Origin: Micromonospora coriariae | GTDB lineage: Bacteria > Actinomycetota > Actinomycetes > Mycobacteriales > Micromonosporaceae | NCBI RefSeq assembly: GCF_900091455.1 | Contig: NZ_LT607412.1 | Location: 4,526,001 to 4,590,000 of the forward strand | Reading direction: 5' to 3' | DNA length: 64,000 bases | In this document: piece after piece, positions 1 to 9,125 of the stretch | Layout of the letters: the number at the start of each line of letters is the position of its first letter | Numbering within the stretch: the first letter of the stretch is position 1 | Translations under genes and position numbers: made by a program | The notes under the pieces: generated by a model | Told to the model about the DNA's origin: nothing | What the model saw: the letters and a program-made list of their open reading frames with translations, nothing else | Database searches by the model: none

Positions 1-610
1 CGGCGGCGACGCCCGACTCGCGGCGGAGCTCAACGACGTCAAGGCACAGCTGGACCGGGTGCAGCGCGACAAGGCGGCGGCCGAGCAGGCCGCCCGCGCC
101 ATGCAGTCCGAGCTGGAGCAGGTCCGCGCGACCGGCGGCCCGGGTGCGGTCACCGGTGACGGTGAGCAGCAGGCCCTGCGGGTTCTGATGATGGCCCAGC
201 GCACCGCCGACGACCACGTGTCCGACGCGCGTCGCGAGGCCGACCAGCTCCTGTCCGAGGCCCGCAGCAAGGCCGAGGAGGTGACCCGCGAGGCTCGCGC
301 GAAGGCCGACGCCCTGGAGCGGGACGCCCGCCAGCGGCACCAGGAGGCCATGGGCGGCCTGGACGCCAAGCGCACGGCGCTGCAGAAGCACATCGAGGAG
401 CTCAAGCAGTTCGAGCGCGAGTACCGCACCCGGCTCAAGGCGTACCTGGAGAGCCAGCTGCGTGACCTCGACGGTCGTGGCCAGGGCCTCGAAGCCGAGA
501 TGACCCGCTCCGAGGCAGGCCGGGTCGCCGGTGGCAACGGGCTGGCCGCCGCGGGTCTCGCCGGTTCGTACGGCGGCGGGCGCTCCGGCGCCCTCGAAGC
601 CGGACGCTGA
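1..610 (+). CDS. divIVA: DivIVA/Wag31 polar-growth scaffold protein, C-terminal part (5' truncated by window edge)
   Basis: The frame is open from base 2, so the gene starts before the window. What is visible is a long alanine- and glutamate-rich coiled coil, then a block around LQKHIEELKQFEREYRTRL and AYLESQLRDL, which is characteristic of the C-terminal part of actinobacterial DivIVA (Wag31). A glycine-rich tail ends the protein. DivIVA marks curved membrane and the growing pole and recruits cell-wall synthesis. The lipid-binding N-terminus lies outside the window. The following genes (a membrane protein and a DUF167 protein) fit the usual neighbourhood downstream of the division cluster. 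The family call is firm; the exact paralogue is inferred. Confidence 0.85.
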   Translation, partial: GGDARLAAELNDVKAQLDRVQRDKAAAEQAARAMQSELEQVRATGGPGAVTGDGEQQALRVLMMAQRTADDHVSDARREADQLLSEARSKAEEVTREARAKADALERDARQRHQEAMGGLDAKRTALQKHIEELKQFEREYRTRLKAYLESQLRDLDGRGQGLEAEMTRSEAGRVAGGNGLAAAGLAGSYGGGRSGALEAGR

Positions 611-690
611 GCACCGGCCGGCGATCGCTCTCCGCAGATGGTGACGGTCGCCGGCCCCGCCTGGACGGTACGAAGCGGCGGGGGTGAGCC

Positions 691-1431
691 GTGATAGTCG
701 CGAGTCTCCTGTTCATCCTCGTCGCAGTGGTGCTACTGGTGCTCGGCCTGGCCGGTGGCTCCAGCATCATGTTGATCATCTCCATCGCGGCCAGTCTGCT
801 GGCCGCCGTGGCGTTGGTGGTGGGCGCCCGCCAGGCAGCCGCCAACCGCGCGACGGCGGAGCCCGGCCGGACCGGCCAGCGGAGCCCCGCGGCACCCCGC
901 ACGGCCAACCAGGCCGGCCCGGGTGTCGCGTACGGGCCGCCGCTGGTCGAGCCGGAAGTGCCGGTCCAGCACGTGCCCACGACGGTCGGTACCGGCGGCA
1001 CCGGGTGGCGGCAACCACCCGAGCCGCCGGCCGACCAGGGATCTCCGTTCGACGTGCCGGTCGACCAGGAGCCGCCGTTGGCGACCCCGCCCGAGCACAC
1101 TTCCCACGCCTCGTCCGCCGGTCCGGCGTCGCCCTTCCCGGCGCCGGCCGACGAGGCGTCCGAGATCGGTGCGCCGGCGGCCGATGTCACGGGGGACGAG
1201 GAGCCGGCCGCGCAGCCGGTCACCCCCGCCGAGGCGGCCCGGGTGGCCCGGCTGCCCGACCCCGTCCAGGTGGTGGATGGTCGGCCCCGCTACCACCTCG
1301 CCAGTTGCCCGCACCTCGTCGGCCGGGCGTCCGAGACGCTGCCGGCCGCCGAGGCCGTCGAGCTCGGCTTCACCCCGTGTGCGCACTGCGCGCCGGCCAC
1401 CGCCCTGCTCGCCGACGCCCGGCCGATCTGA
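691..1431 (+). CDS. Membrane-anchored hypothetical protein with C-terminal cysteine/histidine motif
   Basis: A GTG start gives 246 residues. The first 45 residues form two closely spaced hydrophobic segments, followed by about 130 residues of proline- and glutamate-rich, probably disordered sequence. The C-terminus has the pattern YHLASCPHL, about 20 residues, then GFTPCAHC. This resembles the short metal-binding module of Ada-type proteins (C-x3-L/H ... G-[FY]-x-PC-x2-C), so zinc binding is plausible. The gene sits between divIVA and a DUF167 gene on the same strand. I do not recognise a function; a membrane-tethered metal site is an inference from the motif only. Confidence 0.75.
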   Translation: MIVASLLFILVAVVLLVLGLAGGSSIMLIISIAASLLAAVALVVGARQAAANRATAEPGRTGQRSPAAPRTANQAGPGVAYGPPLVEPEVPVQHVPTTVGTGGTGWRQPPEPPADQGSPFDVPVDQEPPLATPPEHTSHASSAGPASPFPAPADEASEIGAPAADVTGDEEPAAQPVTPAEAARVARLPDPVQVVDGRPRYHLASCPHLVGRASETLPAAEAVELGFTPCAHCAPATALLADARPI

Positions 1432-1441
1432 AGCGGCGCCG

Positions 1442-1747
1442 ATGCCCGCGCAGGACACGCTCACCGTGGCGGTACGGGTCAAGCCCGGCGCCTCCCGGGA
1501 CCGGGTCGGGGGCCGGCACGACGGCCCGCACGGCCCCGCCCTGGTGATCGCGGTGCACGCCCCGGCCGTGGACGGTCGGGCCACCGAGGCCGCCCGCCGG
1601 GCGTTGGCCGGGGCGTTGGGTGTCCGGCCGGCTTCGGTGTCACTGCGTACCGGCGCGGCCAGCCGGGACAAGCTCTTCCTCGTCGACCGTCCCGGCCCGG
1701 AGCTGTCCGAGGTGCTGCGCCGGCTGCGCGACGGATCCGCGGGGTGA
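1442..1747 (+). CDS. DUF167 (YggU-like) small conserved protein
   Basis: This encodes 101 residues starting with ATG at 1442, 10 bases after the preceding stop. The N-terminal strand TVAVRVKPGASRDRV and the C-terminal LRTGAASRDKLFLVD pattern match the DUF167/UPF0235 family (E. coli YggU), a small alpha/beta fold of unknown function. Length is normal for the family. A longer in-frame extension upstream overlaps the preceding gene and was not used. It is probably cotranscribed with the gene before it and with the antiporter gene after it. Confidence 0.85.
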   Translation: MPAQDTLTVAVRVKPGASRDRVGGRHDGPHGPALVIAVHAPAVDGRATEAARRALAGALGVRPASVSLRTGAASRDKLFLVDRPGPELSEVLRRLRDGSAG

Positions 1748-1790
1748 GGAACGCCCGGGCCGAGGACTTCGACACAGGCCCTCGGCAACC

Positions 1791-3290
1791 GTGACGCCCG
1801 GGCTGGATATCGCGCTGCTGCTCGGCGCGGGGGTGCTGCTCGTGGCGGTCGGCGCGGTCCGGCTCTCCACCCGGCTCGGGGTGCCCAGCCTCCTGGTCTA
1901 CCTGGCGCTGGGCGTGGCGATCGGCGAGTCGGGGTTGGGCATCCGCTTCGACGACGTCGAGCTGACCCGGGCCCTCGGCTTCTGCGCCCTGATCGTGATC
2001 ATCGCGGAGGGTGGTCTGACCGCCCGATGGAGCACGTTGCGGCCGGTCCTCGGGCTGTCCGTCGCACTGTCCACGGTGGGCGTGGTGGTCAGCATCCTGC
2101 TGGTCGGCGTCGCCGTGCACCTGCTGCTCGGGCTGGACTGGCGGCTGGCGCTGCTCTACGGCGCGGTGCTCTCGTCCACCGACGCGGCCGCCGTCTTCGC
2201 GACCCTGCGCCGGCTGCGCCTGCCGCCCCGGCTGGTGGCGACGCTGGAGGCCGAGTCGGGCATGAACGACGCCCCGGTGGTGCTGCTGGTGGTGCTCCTG
2301 TCCCACCAGGTCCTGTCGCACCCGTGGTGGTACGAGGCCGCCCTGGTCGTCTACGAGCTGGGGGTCGGGGCCGCGGTGGGCGTGGGCGTCGGTGTCGCCG
2401 GCACCTGGGCGCTGCGCCGGGCGGCGCTGCCGTCGGCCGGGCTGTACCCGATCGCCGCGGTGGGGATCACGGTGCTGGCGTACGCCGCGGGGGCGGTGCT
2501 GCACGCCTCGGGGTTCCTCGCCGTCTACGTCGCCGGGGTGCTGCTGGGCAACGCCCGGTTGCCGCACCGGCAGGCGATCCTCGGCTTCGCGGACGGGCTG
2601 GCCTGGCTCGCCCAGATCGGTCTGTTCGTGCTGCTCGGGCTGCTGGCCTCGCCGGGGCGGCTGGACGCGGCGGTGCTGCCGGCGGTGGTCGCCGGGCTGG
2701 CGCTGGTGCTGCTGGCCCGGCCTCTGTCGGTGGTCGTGTCGGCGCTGCCGTTCCGGGTCGGCCTGCGCGAGCAGGCGTTCCTGTCCTGGGCGGGGCTGCG
2801 CGGGGCGGTGCCGATCGTGCTGGCCACCATTCCGCTCTCCGAGCGGGTGCCCGGCGCGGAGCGCCTCTTCGACGCGGTCTTCGTGCTGGTGGTGATCTTC
2901 ACGCTGGTGCAGACCGGGACGCTCGGGCCGCTCTCCCGCCGGCTGCGGATCACCGCGCCGGCCGAGGCCACCGAGATCCACGTGGAGACCGCTCCACTGG
3001 AGCGGATGCGGGCCGACCTGCTCCAGCTGGAGGTGCCGCGGGGCTCGCGGTTGGCCGGCGTGCACGTCGACGAGCTGCGGCTGCCGCCGGGCGCCTCGGT
3101 CACCCTGGTGCTGCGGGACGGGGTGGGCTTCGTGCCCGGTCCGGACACCCGGCTGAAGACCGGCGACAGCCTGTTGATCGTGGCCACCGCCGGGGTACGC
3201 GACGCCGCCGAGCGCCGGTTGCGGGCGGTCAGCAGGCGGGGTCGGCTGGCCCGATGGTTTGGTGAGTACGGGGATGAGGCGGACCTTTGA
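1791..3290 (+). CDS. CPA1-family K+ or Na+/H+ antiporter with C-terminal TrkA-C domain (NhaP2/CvrA type)
   Basis: The start GTG at 1791 gives 499 residues; longer in-frame extensions lack membrane character. About 12 hydrophobic segments fill residues 1-390, with the conserved ESGMNDAPVV signature in the ion-translocation region (the ND pair is typical of CPA1 exchangers) and a later WAGLRGAVPI motif. Residues about 410-490 form a soluble TrkA-C/RCK-C-like domain (LAGVHVDELRLPPGASVTLVL...DSLLIVAT), which usually binds nucleotide and gates the exchanger. The likely role is cation and pH homeostasis by exchanging cytoplasmic K+ or Na+ for protons. Substrate cannot be read from sequence. Confidence 0.9.
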   Translation: MTPGLDIALLLGAGVLLVAVGAVRLSTRLGVPSLLVYLALGVAIGESGLGIRFDDVELTRALGFCALIVIIAEGGLTARWSTLRPVLGLSVALSTVGVVVSILLVGVAVHLLLGLDWRLALLYGAVLSSTDAAAVFATLRRLRLPPRLVATLEAESGMNDAPVVLLVVLLSHQVLSHPWWYEAALVVYELGVGAAVGVGVGVAGTWALRRAALPSAGLYPIAAVGITVLAYAAGAVLHASGFLAVYVAGVLLGNARLPHRQAILGFADGLAWLAQIGLFVLLGLLASPGRLDAAVLPAVVAGLALVLLARPLSVVVSALPFRVGLREQAFLSWAGLRGAVPIVLATIPLSERVPGAERLFDAVFVLVVIFTLVQTGTLGPLSRRLRITAPAEATEIHVETAPLERMRADLLQLEVPRGSRLAGVHVDELRLPPGASVTLVLRDGVGFVPGPDTRLKTGDSLLIVATAGVRDAAERRLRAVSRRGRLARWFGEYGDEADL

Positions 3291-3360
3291 TCTGCTAGCG
3301 TTCCTTTTGCCCCAGTTAGGCAGGACTTGGGGCTGTTAAGCGGTGCGACGGTGCGGCACG

Positions 3361-3389
3361 TTGTCGGACGCCTGTACGTTCCGTATTCT
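3361..3389 (+). promoter_or_regulatory. Candidate sigma-70-type promoter for the DksA/TraR gene
   Basis: TTGTCG at 3361-3366 and TATTCT at 3384-3389 are separated by 17 bases. This lies in the 225-base gap before the DksA/TraR gene. Both hexamers match 4 of 6 consensus positions. The predicted leader would be about 120 nt. Confidence 0.4.
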
Positions 3390-3515
3390 TGCCAACCTCC
3401 GGAGTGCGCGGCCATCGTCGCCGTGCGCCCCTTTTCGTACATAGGGGACGCCTTTGTCGGCGCCCCCTGACCAGGTGCCGCGGTCCACGCGGTTCCGCGG
3501 CCGAGGGAGCGACCC

Positions 3516-3935
3516 ATGGCGAAGCCAGCCGACACCAGGACCGCCGGCCGCAAGCCGGTGGCCAAGGCCACCCGCAGCGCTGCGGAGACCGAGAAGATCC
3601 GGGCGGCGTTGGCGGCGCGGCGGGACGAGCTTCGCGCCGAGTACGATCAGACGCTGAGTGAGATCACCGAGCTGCAGCGCGATCGGCTGACCGACTCGGC
3701 CGGGGACGACCAGGCCGACACCGGCACCAAGACGCTCGAGCGGGAGCAGGAGATCTCTCTCGCCAACAGCATCCTGGAACGGATCACGCAGGTCGAGCGC
3801 GCCCTGGAGCGCCTCGACGAGGGTGGTTACGGCTGGTGCGAGCGGTGCGGCAACCCGATTCCGGTCGAGCGCCTCGCCGCCTTCCCGTCGGCCACCCTGT
3901 GTGTGACGTGCAAGCAGCTGGAGGAGCGGCGCTGA
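3516..3935 (+). CDS. DksA/TraR-type C4 zinc-finger protein
   Basis: This 139-residue protein has a basic N-terminus, a coiled-coil middle (residues about 25-100) and a C4 zinc finger with C108, C111, C129 and C132. An acidic DDQAD stretch lies in the coiled-coil region, where DksA carries its tip aspartates. Proteins of this family enter the RNA polymerase secondary channel; actinobacterial members without full DksA length are less understood. The ATG at 3516 follows a GAGGGAG ribosome binding site. It precedes lspA by 64 bases. Family assignment is firm; regulation of rRNA transcription is only inferred by homology. Confidence 0.85.
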   Translation: MAKPADTRTAGRKPVAKATRSAAETEKIRAALAARRDELRAEYDQTLSEITELQRDRLTDSAGDDQADTGTKTLEREQEISLANSILERITQVERALERLDEGGYGWCERCGNPIPVERLAAFPSATLCVTCKQLEERR

Positions 3936-3999
3936 GGTCCGCTCCCCGGCGGCGATGAGACGGTGAGCGATCACCGCCGAGACTGTCGATGGGGAGCGC

Positions 4000-4614
4000 A
4001 TGACCGCAGTACCGTCCGCCGAACCCGGCCGTACCGACCCGGGCGGCGACAAACCCCGGCCGAGGGCCGTCGCGATCCTCGCCGGGGTCGCCCTGGTGGC
4101 CCTGCTGGCCGACCTGGTCACCAAGCATCTCGCGCTGGCCACGCTTACCGACCGGGAGCCGGTCCGGCTGCTCGGCGGGCTGGTCTACCTGAGTCTGACC
4201 CGCAACAGCGGTGCGGCGTGGAGCATCGGCGCGGACCACACCTGGGTCTTCCCGCTGATCACCATCGGGGTGGTCGGCTGGATCCTCTGGATGGCGCTGC
4301 GGCTGCGGTCGCTGCCCTGGGCGATCTCCCTCGGGCTGGTGCTCGGCGGCGCGCTCGGCAACCTCGTCGACCGGATCTTCCGGGCGCCCGCCCCGTTCCA
4401 CGGGCACGTGGTCGACATGATCAGCCTCTTCGACCCGTACGGCCAGGTCTGGCCGGTGTTCAACCTGGCCGACAGCTCTCTGGTCTGCGGCGTGCTGCTG
4501 GCCGTGCTGCTGGAGCTGACCGGCCGCCAGCGTGACGGCCGACGGGTCGGCCGCGACGGCGACCCGGCCGACGCGAGCGCCACCCAGGGCGCCGACCAGC
4601 GGGAGCGGGCATGA
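4000..4614 (+). CDS. lspA: Lipoprotein signal peptidase (signal peptidase II)
   Basis: This 204-residue inner-membrane aspartic protease cleaves the signal peptide of prolipoproteins after Lgt adds diacylglycerol. Four hydrophobic segments are visible. The two catalytic aspartates sit in GNLVDR (D124) and FNLADS (D158), both conserved motifs, with TRNSGAAWS earlier. A hydrophilic 35-residue tail follows, as in other actinobacteria. The stop overlaps the start of the next gene by 4 bases (ATGA), so lspA and the pseudouridine synthase are translationally coupled. The partner lgt is at 39.3 kb in this window. Confidence 0.97.
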   Translation: MTAVPSAEPGRTDPGGDKPRPRAVAILAGVALVALLADLVTKHLALATLTDREPVRLLGGLVYLSLTRNSGAAWSIGADHTWVFPLITIGVVGWILWMALRLRSLPWAISLGLVLGGALGNLVDRIFRAPAPFHGHVVDMISLFDPYGQVWPVFNLADSSLVCGVLLAVLLELTGRQRDGRRVGRDGDPADASATQGADQRERA

Positions 4615-5555
4615 CCTCCGCGTTCGCCGCTGGCGGCGACCACCGCTCACTGCCCGTGCCGGACGGGCTCGACGGGATGCGCCTGGACCAGGCGGTGTCC
4701 CGACTGTTCGGGCTCTCCCGCACCGCGGCCGCGGCCCTGGTCGATGCCGGGGACGCGCTGGTCGACGGCGCAGCCCGGGCCAATTCGCACAAGGTCAAGG
4801 CCGGCTCCTGGCTGGATGTCACGCTTCCCGCGCCGGTCGCCCCGCCGACAGTCGTGCCGCAGGCCGTGCCGGGTCTGCGAGTCGTGTACGCCGACGACGA
4901 CATAGTGGTGGTGGACAAGCCGGTCGGCGTGGCCGCGCACCCGAGCCCGGGCTGGACCGGCCCGACGGTGATCGGCGCCCTCGCCGCGATCGGGCACCGC
5001 ATCTCCACAAGCGGCGCCGCCGAACGGCAGGGCGTGGTGCACCGGCTCGACGTGGGCACCACCGGGATCATGGTGGTGGCCAAGAGCGAGCAGGCGTACA
5101 CAGCGTTGAAGCGGGCCTTCAAGTACCGCGAGGTGGACAAGGGCTACCACGCGGTGGTGCAGGGGCACCTGGACCCGCTGCGGGGCACCGTCGACGCGCC
5201 GATCGACAGGCATCCCACCCACGACTACCGCTGGGCCGTGGTCTCCGGCGGCAAGCCGAGCATCACCCACTACGACACTCTCGAGGCGTTCCCGGCGGCG
5301 AGCCTGGTGGACGTCCGCCTGGAGACCGGCCGCACCCACCAGATCCGGGTGCACTTCTCGACCCTGCGGCACCCCTGTGTGGGCGACCTCACCTACGGTG
5401 CCGATCCCACCCTCTCGGCCCGGCTCGGGCTGGCCCGACAGTGGCTGCACGCCCGCGAGTTGAGCTTCCTGCACCCCCGAACGGGGGACGAGGTCCGGTT
5501 CGTCAGCGACTACCCTGACGACCTGGACCGCGCGCTCCAGATCCTGCGTGACTGA
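4611..5555 (+). CDS. RluA/RluD-family 23S rRNA pseudouridine synthase
   Basis: This encodes 314 residues. Residues about 22-75 form an S4 RNA-binding domain and residues about 90-300 the RluA catalytic domain. The catalytic aspartate is D147 in [12 protein letters not shown], and RTHQIRVH is the second conserved motif. It isomerises uridines in 23S rRNA; RluD-type enzymes act on helix 69, but the exact target is inferred. The pairing lspA-rluD is common in bacteria, which supports the RluD assignment over other RluA members. The ATG overlaps the lspA stop. Confidence 0.92.
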   Translation: MTSAFAAGGDHRSLPVPDGLDGMRLDQAVSRLFGLSRTAAAALVDAGDALVDGAARANSHKVKAGSWLDVTLPAPVAPPTVVPQAVPGLRVVYADDDIVVVDKPVGVAAHPSPGWTGPTVIGALAAIGHRISTSGAAERQGVVHRLDVGTTGIMVVAKSEQAYTALKRAFKYREVDKGYHAVVQGHLDPLRGTVDAPIDRHPTHDYRWAVVSGGKPSITHYDTLEAFPAASLVDVRLETGRTHQIRVHFSTLRHPCVGDLTYGADPTLSARLGLARQWLHARELSFLHPRTGDEVRFVSDYPDDLDRALQILRD

Positions 5556-5597
5556 GCGGCGACCGCCCGACACCGATCCGACGAGGGGATCCCGCCC

Positions 5598-6626
5598 GTG
5601 CGCGCCGGCGACCTGCTGCGGCAGCTGGACCAACGGCTGCTGCCGCCGCTGACCCGGGCCGTGGCCCGGCTGGGCGACCGGTCGGCGCGGTCCGGGGTGC
5701 TCACCTGGGCCGCGCTGCTCTCCTCGGCGGCGGTGCTGGGCACAGCGGTCTGGGCCGCCGACGACGCTCCGATCGGCGACCGGACGGTGGGCGAGGTGAC
5801 CCGGGTCGGGGTGGTCGACGGCGACTCCGTCCCCGGCTACCTGCGGTCCGCCGCGGCCGACCTGGCCGCGCTGCCCACGGCGGCTCCGGCCACCGGGGAG
5901 GGGACGTACGCCCTGGTCACGCTTGACGCGTACCTGCCGCCGCAGCGACTGGCGGCGGTGCTCGGCGACGTGTCGGTCTCGACGGTGTTCGGGCGGGTGC
6001 CGCTGCCCGGCCGACAGACCGAGATCGTCAAGATTCCCGCGCTGCGGGTGCCGGACGACGTGGTCGCCGGCATGGCGCAGGTGGCCGCGCGCAAGGACGC
6101 CGAAGCCGCGGACTACCGGGCGAAGGCCGCCGCGGTGGGCGGCGACGGTGCGGACGAGCGGGAGCTGCGCGGGCGGTACGCCAGCGGTGCGGACGTGGCG
6201 GCGGCCGAGGCGGCCGGGTACCGCACCGGCTGCGCCTGCGTGTACGCGGCGGTGGTGCGGGCGGCGCCGGTGGCGCTGCGCGGCGTCGCGACCCGGCCGG
6301 ACGTGCGGGCGGTCGACCCCGCCCCCGAGGTGTACCGGCTGGAGCGCACGGTCTTCACGCCACCACTGCCCGAGCAGCACGACGTGGTGCGCCCGCCGGC
6401 CGACACCGGGCCGAGCGCGGAGCCGACCCCGGAGGCGCCTGTCGAGTCGACGCCGGTGGCGCCGGTGCCCTCGGCATCGATGGGCGAATCGTCGGAACCC
6501 GCACCGGTCGTGACGATCCCATTACCCGAACCGTCGGCGACCGGGCCCACCGAGCCGGCCCCGCCGAGCGTCACCACCTCGCCGGACGCCACCGGGACCG
6601 GGCCACCGACGCCCTCCCCGTCGTGA
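5598..6626 (+). CDS. Hypothetical single-pass membrane protein with proline-rich C-terminus
   Basis: GTG at 5598 gives 342 residues. One transmembrane helix lies near residues 35-55 (VLTWAALLSSAAVLGTAVWA), followed by an extracytoplasmic region of about 200 residues with repeated alpha/beta character (TYALVTLDAYLPP, VSTVFGRVPLPG, GCACVYAAVVRAAP). The last 85 residues are rich in proline, serine, threonine and glutamate. No enzyme motif is recognised. It follows the pseudouridine synthase by 42 bases and precedes the ParA-like gene, so it may share a transcript with either. Confidence 0.75.
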   Translation: MRAGDLLRQLDQRLLPPLTRAVARLGDRSARSGVLTWAALLSSAAVLGTAVWAADDAPIGDRTVGEVTRVGVVDGDSVPGYLRSAAADLAALPTAAPATGEGTYALVTLDAYLPPQRLAAVLGDVSVSTVFGRVPLPGRQTEIVKIPALRVPDDVVAGMAQVAARKDAEAADYRAKAAAVGGDGADERELRGRYASGADVAAAEAAGYRTGCACVYAAVVRAAPVALRGVATRPDVRAVDPAPEVYRLERTVFTPPLPEQHDVVRPPADTGPSAEPTPEAPVESTPVAPVPSASMGESSEPAPVVTIPLPEPSATGPTEPAPPSVTTSPDATGTGPPTPSPS

Positions 6627-6700
6627 TCTGCGCCGGGTGGTGTGCGTGCCGTGGTGTGGTCCGAATAGGGTTTCCTTCGTAGCCTGTCAGACGGAGATCG

Positions 6701-8242
6701 ATGGCGCTGGGAGGGCGGGCCGTGGAGGGCAGTGAGACCGGCTGGGGCCGGCCGGCCGAACCAGCGCCGAGGTGGCGGGCGCTGCTGGACCGTGCCCGGC
6801 ACGGCGCCCGCGCCCCCGAGCAGACCGAACCGGAGCGGCGAGCCGACGAACCGCCGCCGGATCCGCTGCCGCGGCGCGCGGCCCCCAACGGCTACGCCGG
6901 GCGGGCGTCGGCCATCGGGCATCCGGCCGAGCTGTCGTACGGCGCGGAGCCGGGTTACCGGGCCGAGGCGACCTACCGGGTCGATCCCGCCTACCGGGCC
7001 GAGCCGGCGTACCGGCCGGAGCCGGACTACCGGGCCGAACCGGGTTACCGGGCGGAGCCGGCGTACCGGGCCGAGCCGGCCTACCGCGCCGAGCCGGTCT
7101 ACCGCGCCGAGCCGGACTATCGGGCGGAGCCGGCGTACCGGGCCGAGCCCGAGCCGGAGCCGCCTCCCCGCCGCGCCGTGCCGGCCGAGTCGCGCTACGC
7201 CCTGCTGGACAACGGCTACCGGCACGGCAGTCCACCTGTGGAGTCCCGGTACGCGCTGCTGGAGACCGGTTACCAGCCGGAGACCGGCTACCCCGCGTCC
7301 CCGCCCGTCCCGCCGGTTGTTACGCCGCAGCCGGCCCCGCCGGTCGTCCCACCGCCCGCTCCGCCGGTCAGCTCGGCCATCGCCGAGCGCGGCTACCCGC
7401 CGCGCATCGAGTGGCGTCCGCAGGGCGTCGACCAGGAGTTGGAGCGGGCCACCGGGGTGCTCCGTCGTGATCTCGGCACTCCGCGGGTGTTCGCGTTCGC
7501 CAACCCCAAGGGCGGGGTGCACAAGACCACCGCGACGGTGCTCGCCGCGGCCACTGTCGGCAGCGTGCGTGGGCGGGGCGTGCTGGCCTGGGACGACAAC
7601 GAGCTGCGCGGCACCCTCGGGCTGCGCGCCGGCAGCGCCCGGCACGCCCGGACGATCCGCCACCTGATCACTGAGCTGGCCCAGATCGAGATCCTGGAGG
7701 GCCCGGCCCTGCTGGAGCGGCTGGACGACTTCCTGCGGCACGCCTCCGACGGCTCGTACGACGTGCTCGCCGGCGAGGAGAGCCCGCGCTTCGCCCAACG
7801 GCTGGACCAGTTCACCGTCCGGCGGGTGCTGGAACTGCTGCGGCGTACCCACGACGTGGTCTGCGTGGACACCGGCAACAACGTGGAGAGTCCCAACTGG
7901 CGCACGGTGATGCAGGCCGCCGATCAACTGGTGGTGACCACAGTGCCGCGTGAGGACGCGGCGTTCAGCGCCGACTGGATGCTCGACCTGCTGCACGAGG
8001 AGGGCATGGGAGAGCTGGCGGACAATGCCATCACGCTCATCTCCTGCCCCACGCCGGGCCGCTCCGCCCTGCAGGACGACCTGGAGCGGCACTTCGCCAC
8101 CCGTACCCGCGCGGTGGCCGTGGTGCCCTACGACCCGGCGCTCGAGACCGGGTCGTCGATCGAGTATCACCAGCTCCAGCCGGAGACCCGGCAGGCGTGG
8201 CTGCATGCTGCCTCGGTCATGGTGGAGCCGTTCGCCCGCTGA
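6701..8242 (+). CDS. ParA/MinD-type ATPase with long N-terminal YRAEPx repeat region
   Basis: ATG at 6701 gives 513 residues. Residues about 80-150 are 12 tandem hexapeptides of consensus YRAEPx, inside a low-complexity proline-rich N-terminal half. The C-terminal half (from about residue 255) is a P-loop ATPase with a deviant Walker A, NPKGGVHKTT, around K270-T277 and a D/T-rich switch in VCVDTGNNVESP. That is the ParA/MinD/Soj signature; the second lysine K275 is present. This architecture (disordered N-terminus plus MinD-like domain) recalls EspI-type proteins and actinobacterial 'chromosome partitioning' homologues. No parB or ESX genes flank it. Role is unknown; positioning of a protein cargo is an inference. 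Confidence 0.8.
   Translation: MALGGRAVEGSETGWGRPAEPAPRWRALLDRARHGARAPEQTEPERRADEPPPDPLPRRAAPNGYAGRASAIGHPAELSYGAEPGYRAEATYRVDPAYRAEPAYRPEPDYRAEPGYRAEPAYRAEPAYRAEPVYRAEPDYRAEPAYRAEPEPEPPPRRAVPAESRYALLDNGYRHGSPPVESRYALLETGYQPETGYPASPPVPPVVTPQPAPPVVPPPAPPVSSAIAERGYPPRIEWRPQGVDQELERATGVLRRDLGTPRVFAFANPKGGVHKTTATVLAAATVGSVRGRGVLAWDDNELRGTLGLRAGSARHARTIRHLITELAQIEILEGPALLERLDDFLRHASDGSYDVLAGEESPRFAQRLDQFTVRRVLELLRRTHDVVCVDTGNNVESPNWRTVMQAADQLVVTTVPREDAAFSADWMLDLLHEEGMGELADNAITLISCPTPGRSALQDDLERHFATRTRAVAVVPYDPALETGSSIEYHQLQPETRQAWLHAASVMVEPFAR
6938..7153 (+). repeat. Coding tandem repeat: 12 units of 18 bp encoding YRAEPx
   Basis: Twelve consecutive hexapeptides are read: YGAEPG, YRAEAT, YRVDPA, then nine units of the form YR(A/P)EP(A/D/G/V/E). 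The first three diverge and the later ones are nearly identical, consistent with expansion by slippage or unequal recombination at the 3' side. The unit alternates aromatic, basic and acidic residues, so the segment is likely extended or phase-separating rather than folded. It lies within the ParA-like gene. Confidence 0.9.
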
Positions 8243-8324
8243 CCGGAGGCGGTGCGGTCACGTCATCGGGCGGGAGCGCGGATGACCGTGCACGGCCCGG
8301 GCGGCGAGCTGAGAGGATCATCGG

Positions 8325-9125
8325 GTGAACCCCGACAGCCCCGAGTCCGACCGGCCCGCGCCGCCCGGCGTCGAGCCGTCCGCACCATCGACACCGGACG
8401 ACCCGGTGACGGACCGGCCCTCCGGCGGGGGGCCGCCGGACGTGGTCGCGGATTCCGGCCCCGTCCCGGCCGAACCGCCGCGCCGGCTGGCGCGGACCGG
8501 GGTGACGGTGGGTGGCGTCGTGCTCGCGCTGGCCGTGCTGGGTGCGCCGCTCGGGCTGCTCTGGGCCGCGCTCGCGCCCGACACCCCGGTGCTCAAGACC
8601 ACTGAGGGCGCGATCTACGCCGAGTCGCAGCCGGAGCAGCCGATCGCCGCGGACGGCTGGTTCAGCCTGCTCGGGCTCGCCTTCGGGGTGCTCGCGGCAC
8701 TCGTCCTGTGGTTCGTGCTGCGGCGGCGGCGCGGCCCCGTCGGGTTGCTCGCCGCAGTGCTGGGCGCGCTGGCCGCCGCGCCGGTGGCCTGGCAGGTGGG
8801 GCGGCGGGTCGGCCTGGCCACCTTCGACCGGCTGCTGGACACCGCCCCGGCCGGCCAGGCCTTCACCAAACCCGCCGACCTGCGGGCCGGCGGCGTCGAC
8901 TGGTTGCTCGGCGTACTGCCGGTGCCGCACGGCAACCTGCTGCTGCCGGCGTTCGGCGCCGCCGTCACGTACACCCTGCTGGCCGGCTGGTCGCGCTGGC
9001 CGTCGCTGCGCCCGGAGCCGGAGCCCGACCCGACCGCGTTCAGTTGGGTGTCGGCGGGGACGCCAGCTCCGCCAGGGGCACCGGAACCGCCCGCACCTGA
9101 CGCAGCAGAGCCGCCTCGCGGTTGA
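8325..9125 (+). CDS. DUF2567 membrane protein
   Basis: GTG at 8325 gives 266 residues. A proline-rich N-terminus of about 60 residues is followed by four hydrophobic segments (around [56 protein letters not shown] and [18 protein letters not shown]) separated by a loop with [18 protein letters not shown]. This matches actinobacterial DUF2567 proteins. Function is unknown. The last 29 codons overlap the 3' end of the LON-domain gene on the other strand, so the proline-rich tail is antisense to conserved coding sequence. Confidence 0.8.
   Translation: MNPDSPESDRPAPPGVEPSAPSTPDDPVTDRPSGGGPPDVVADSGPVPAEPPRRLARTGVTVGGVVLALAVLGAPLGLLWAALAPDTPVLKTTEGAIYAESQPEQPIAADGWFSLLGLAFGVLAALVLWFVLRRRRGPVGLLAAVLGALAAAPVAWQVGRRVGLATFDRLLDTAPAGQAFTKPADLRAGGVDWLLGVLPVPHGNLLLPAFGAAVTYTLLAGWSRWPSLRPEPEPDPTAFSWVSAGTPAPPGAPEPPAPDAAEPPRG

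Noticed and set aside
3301..3340. Possible hairpin GCCCCA...TGGGGC after the antiporter gene
   Set aside because: The stem has only about 6 pairs with a long loop, too weak to list as a terminator.
6938..7153. Regular 18-bp repeats considered as a CRISPR-like array
   Set aside because: Units are directly adjacent without spacers and are translated as YRAEPx inside a protein.
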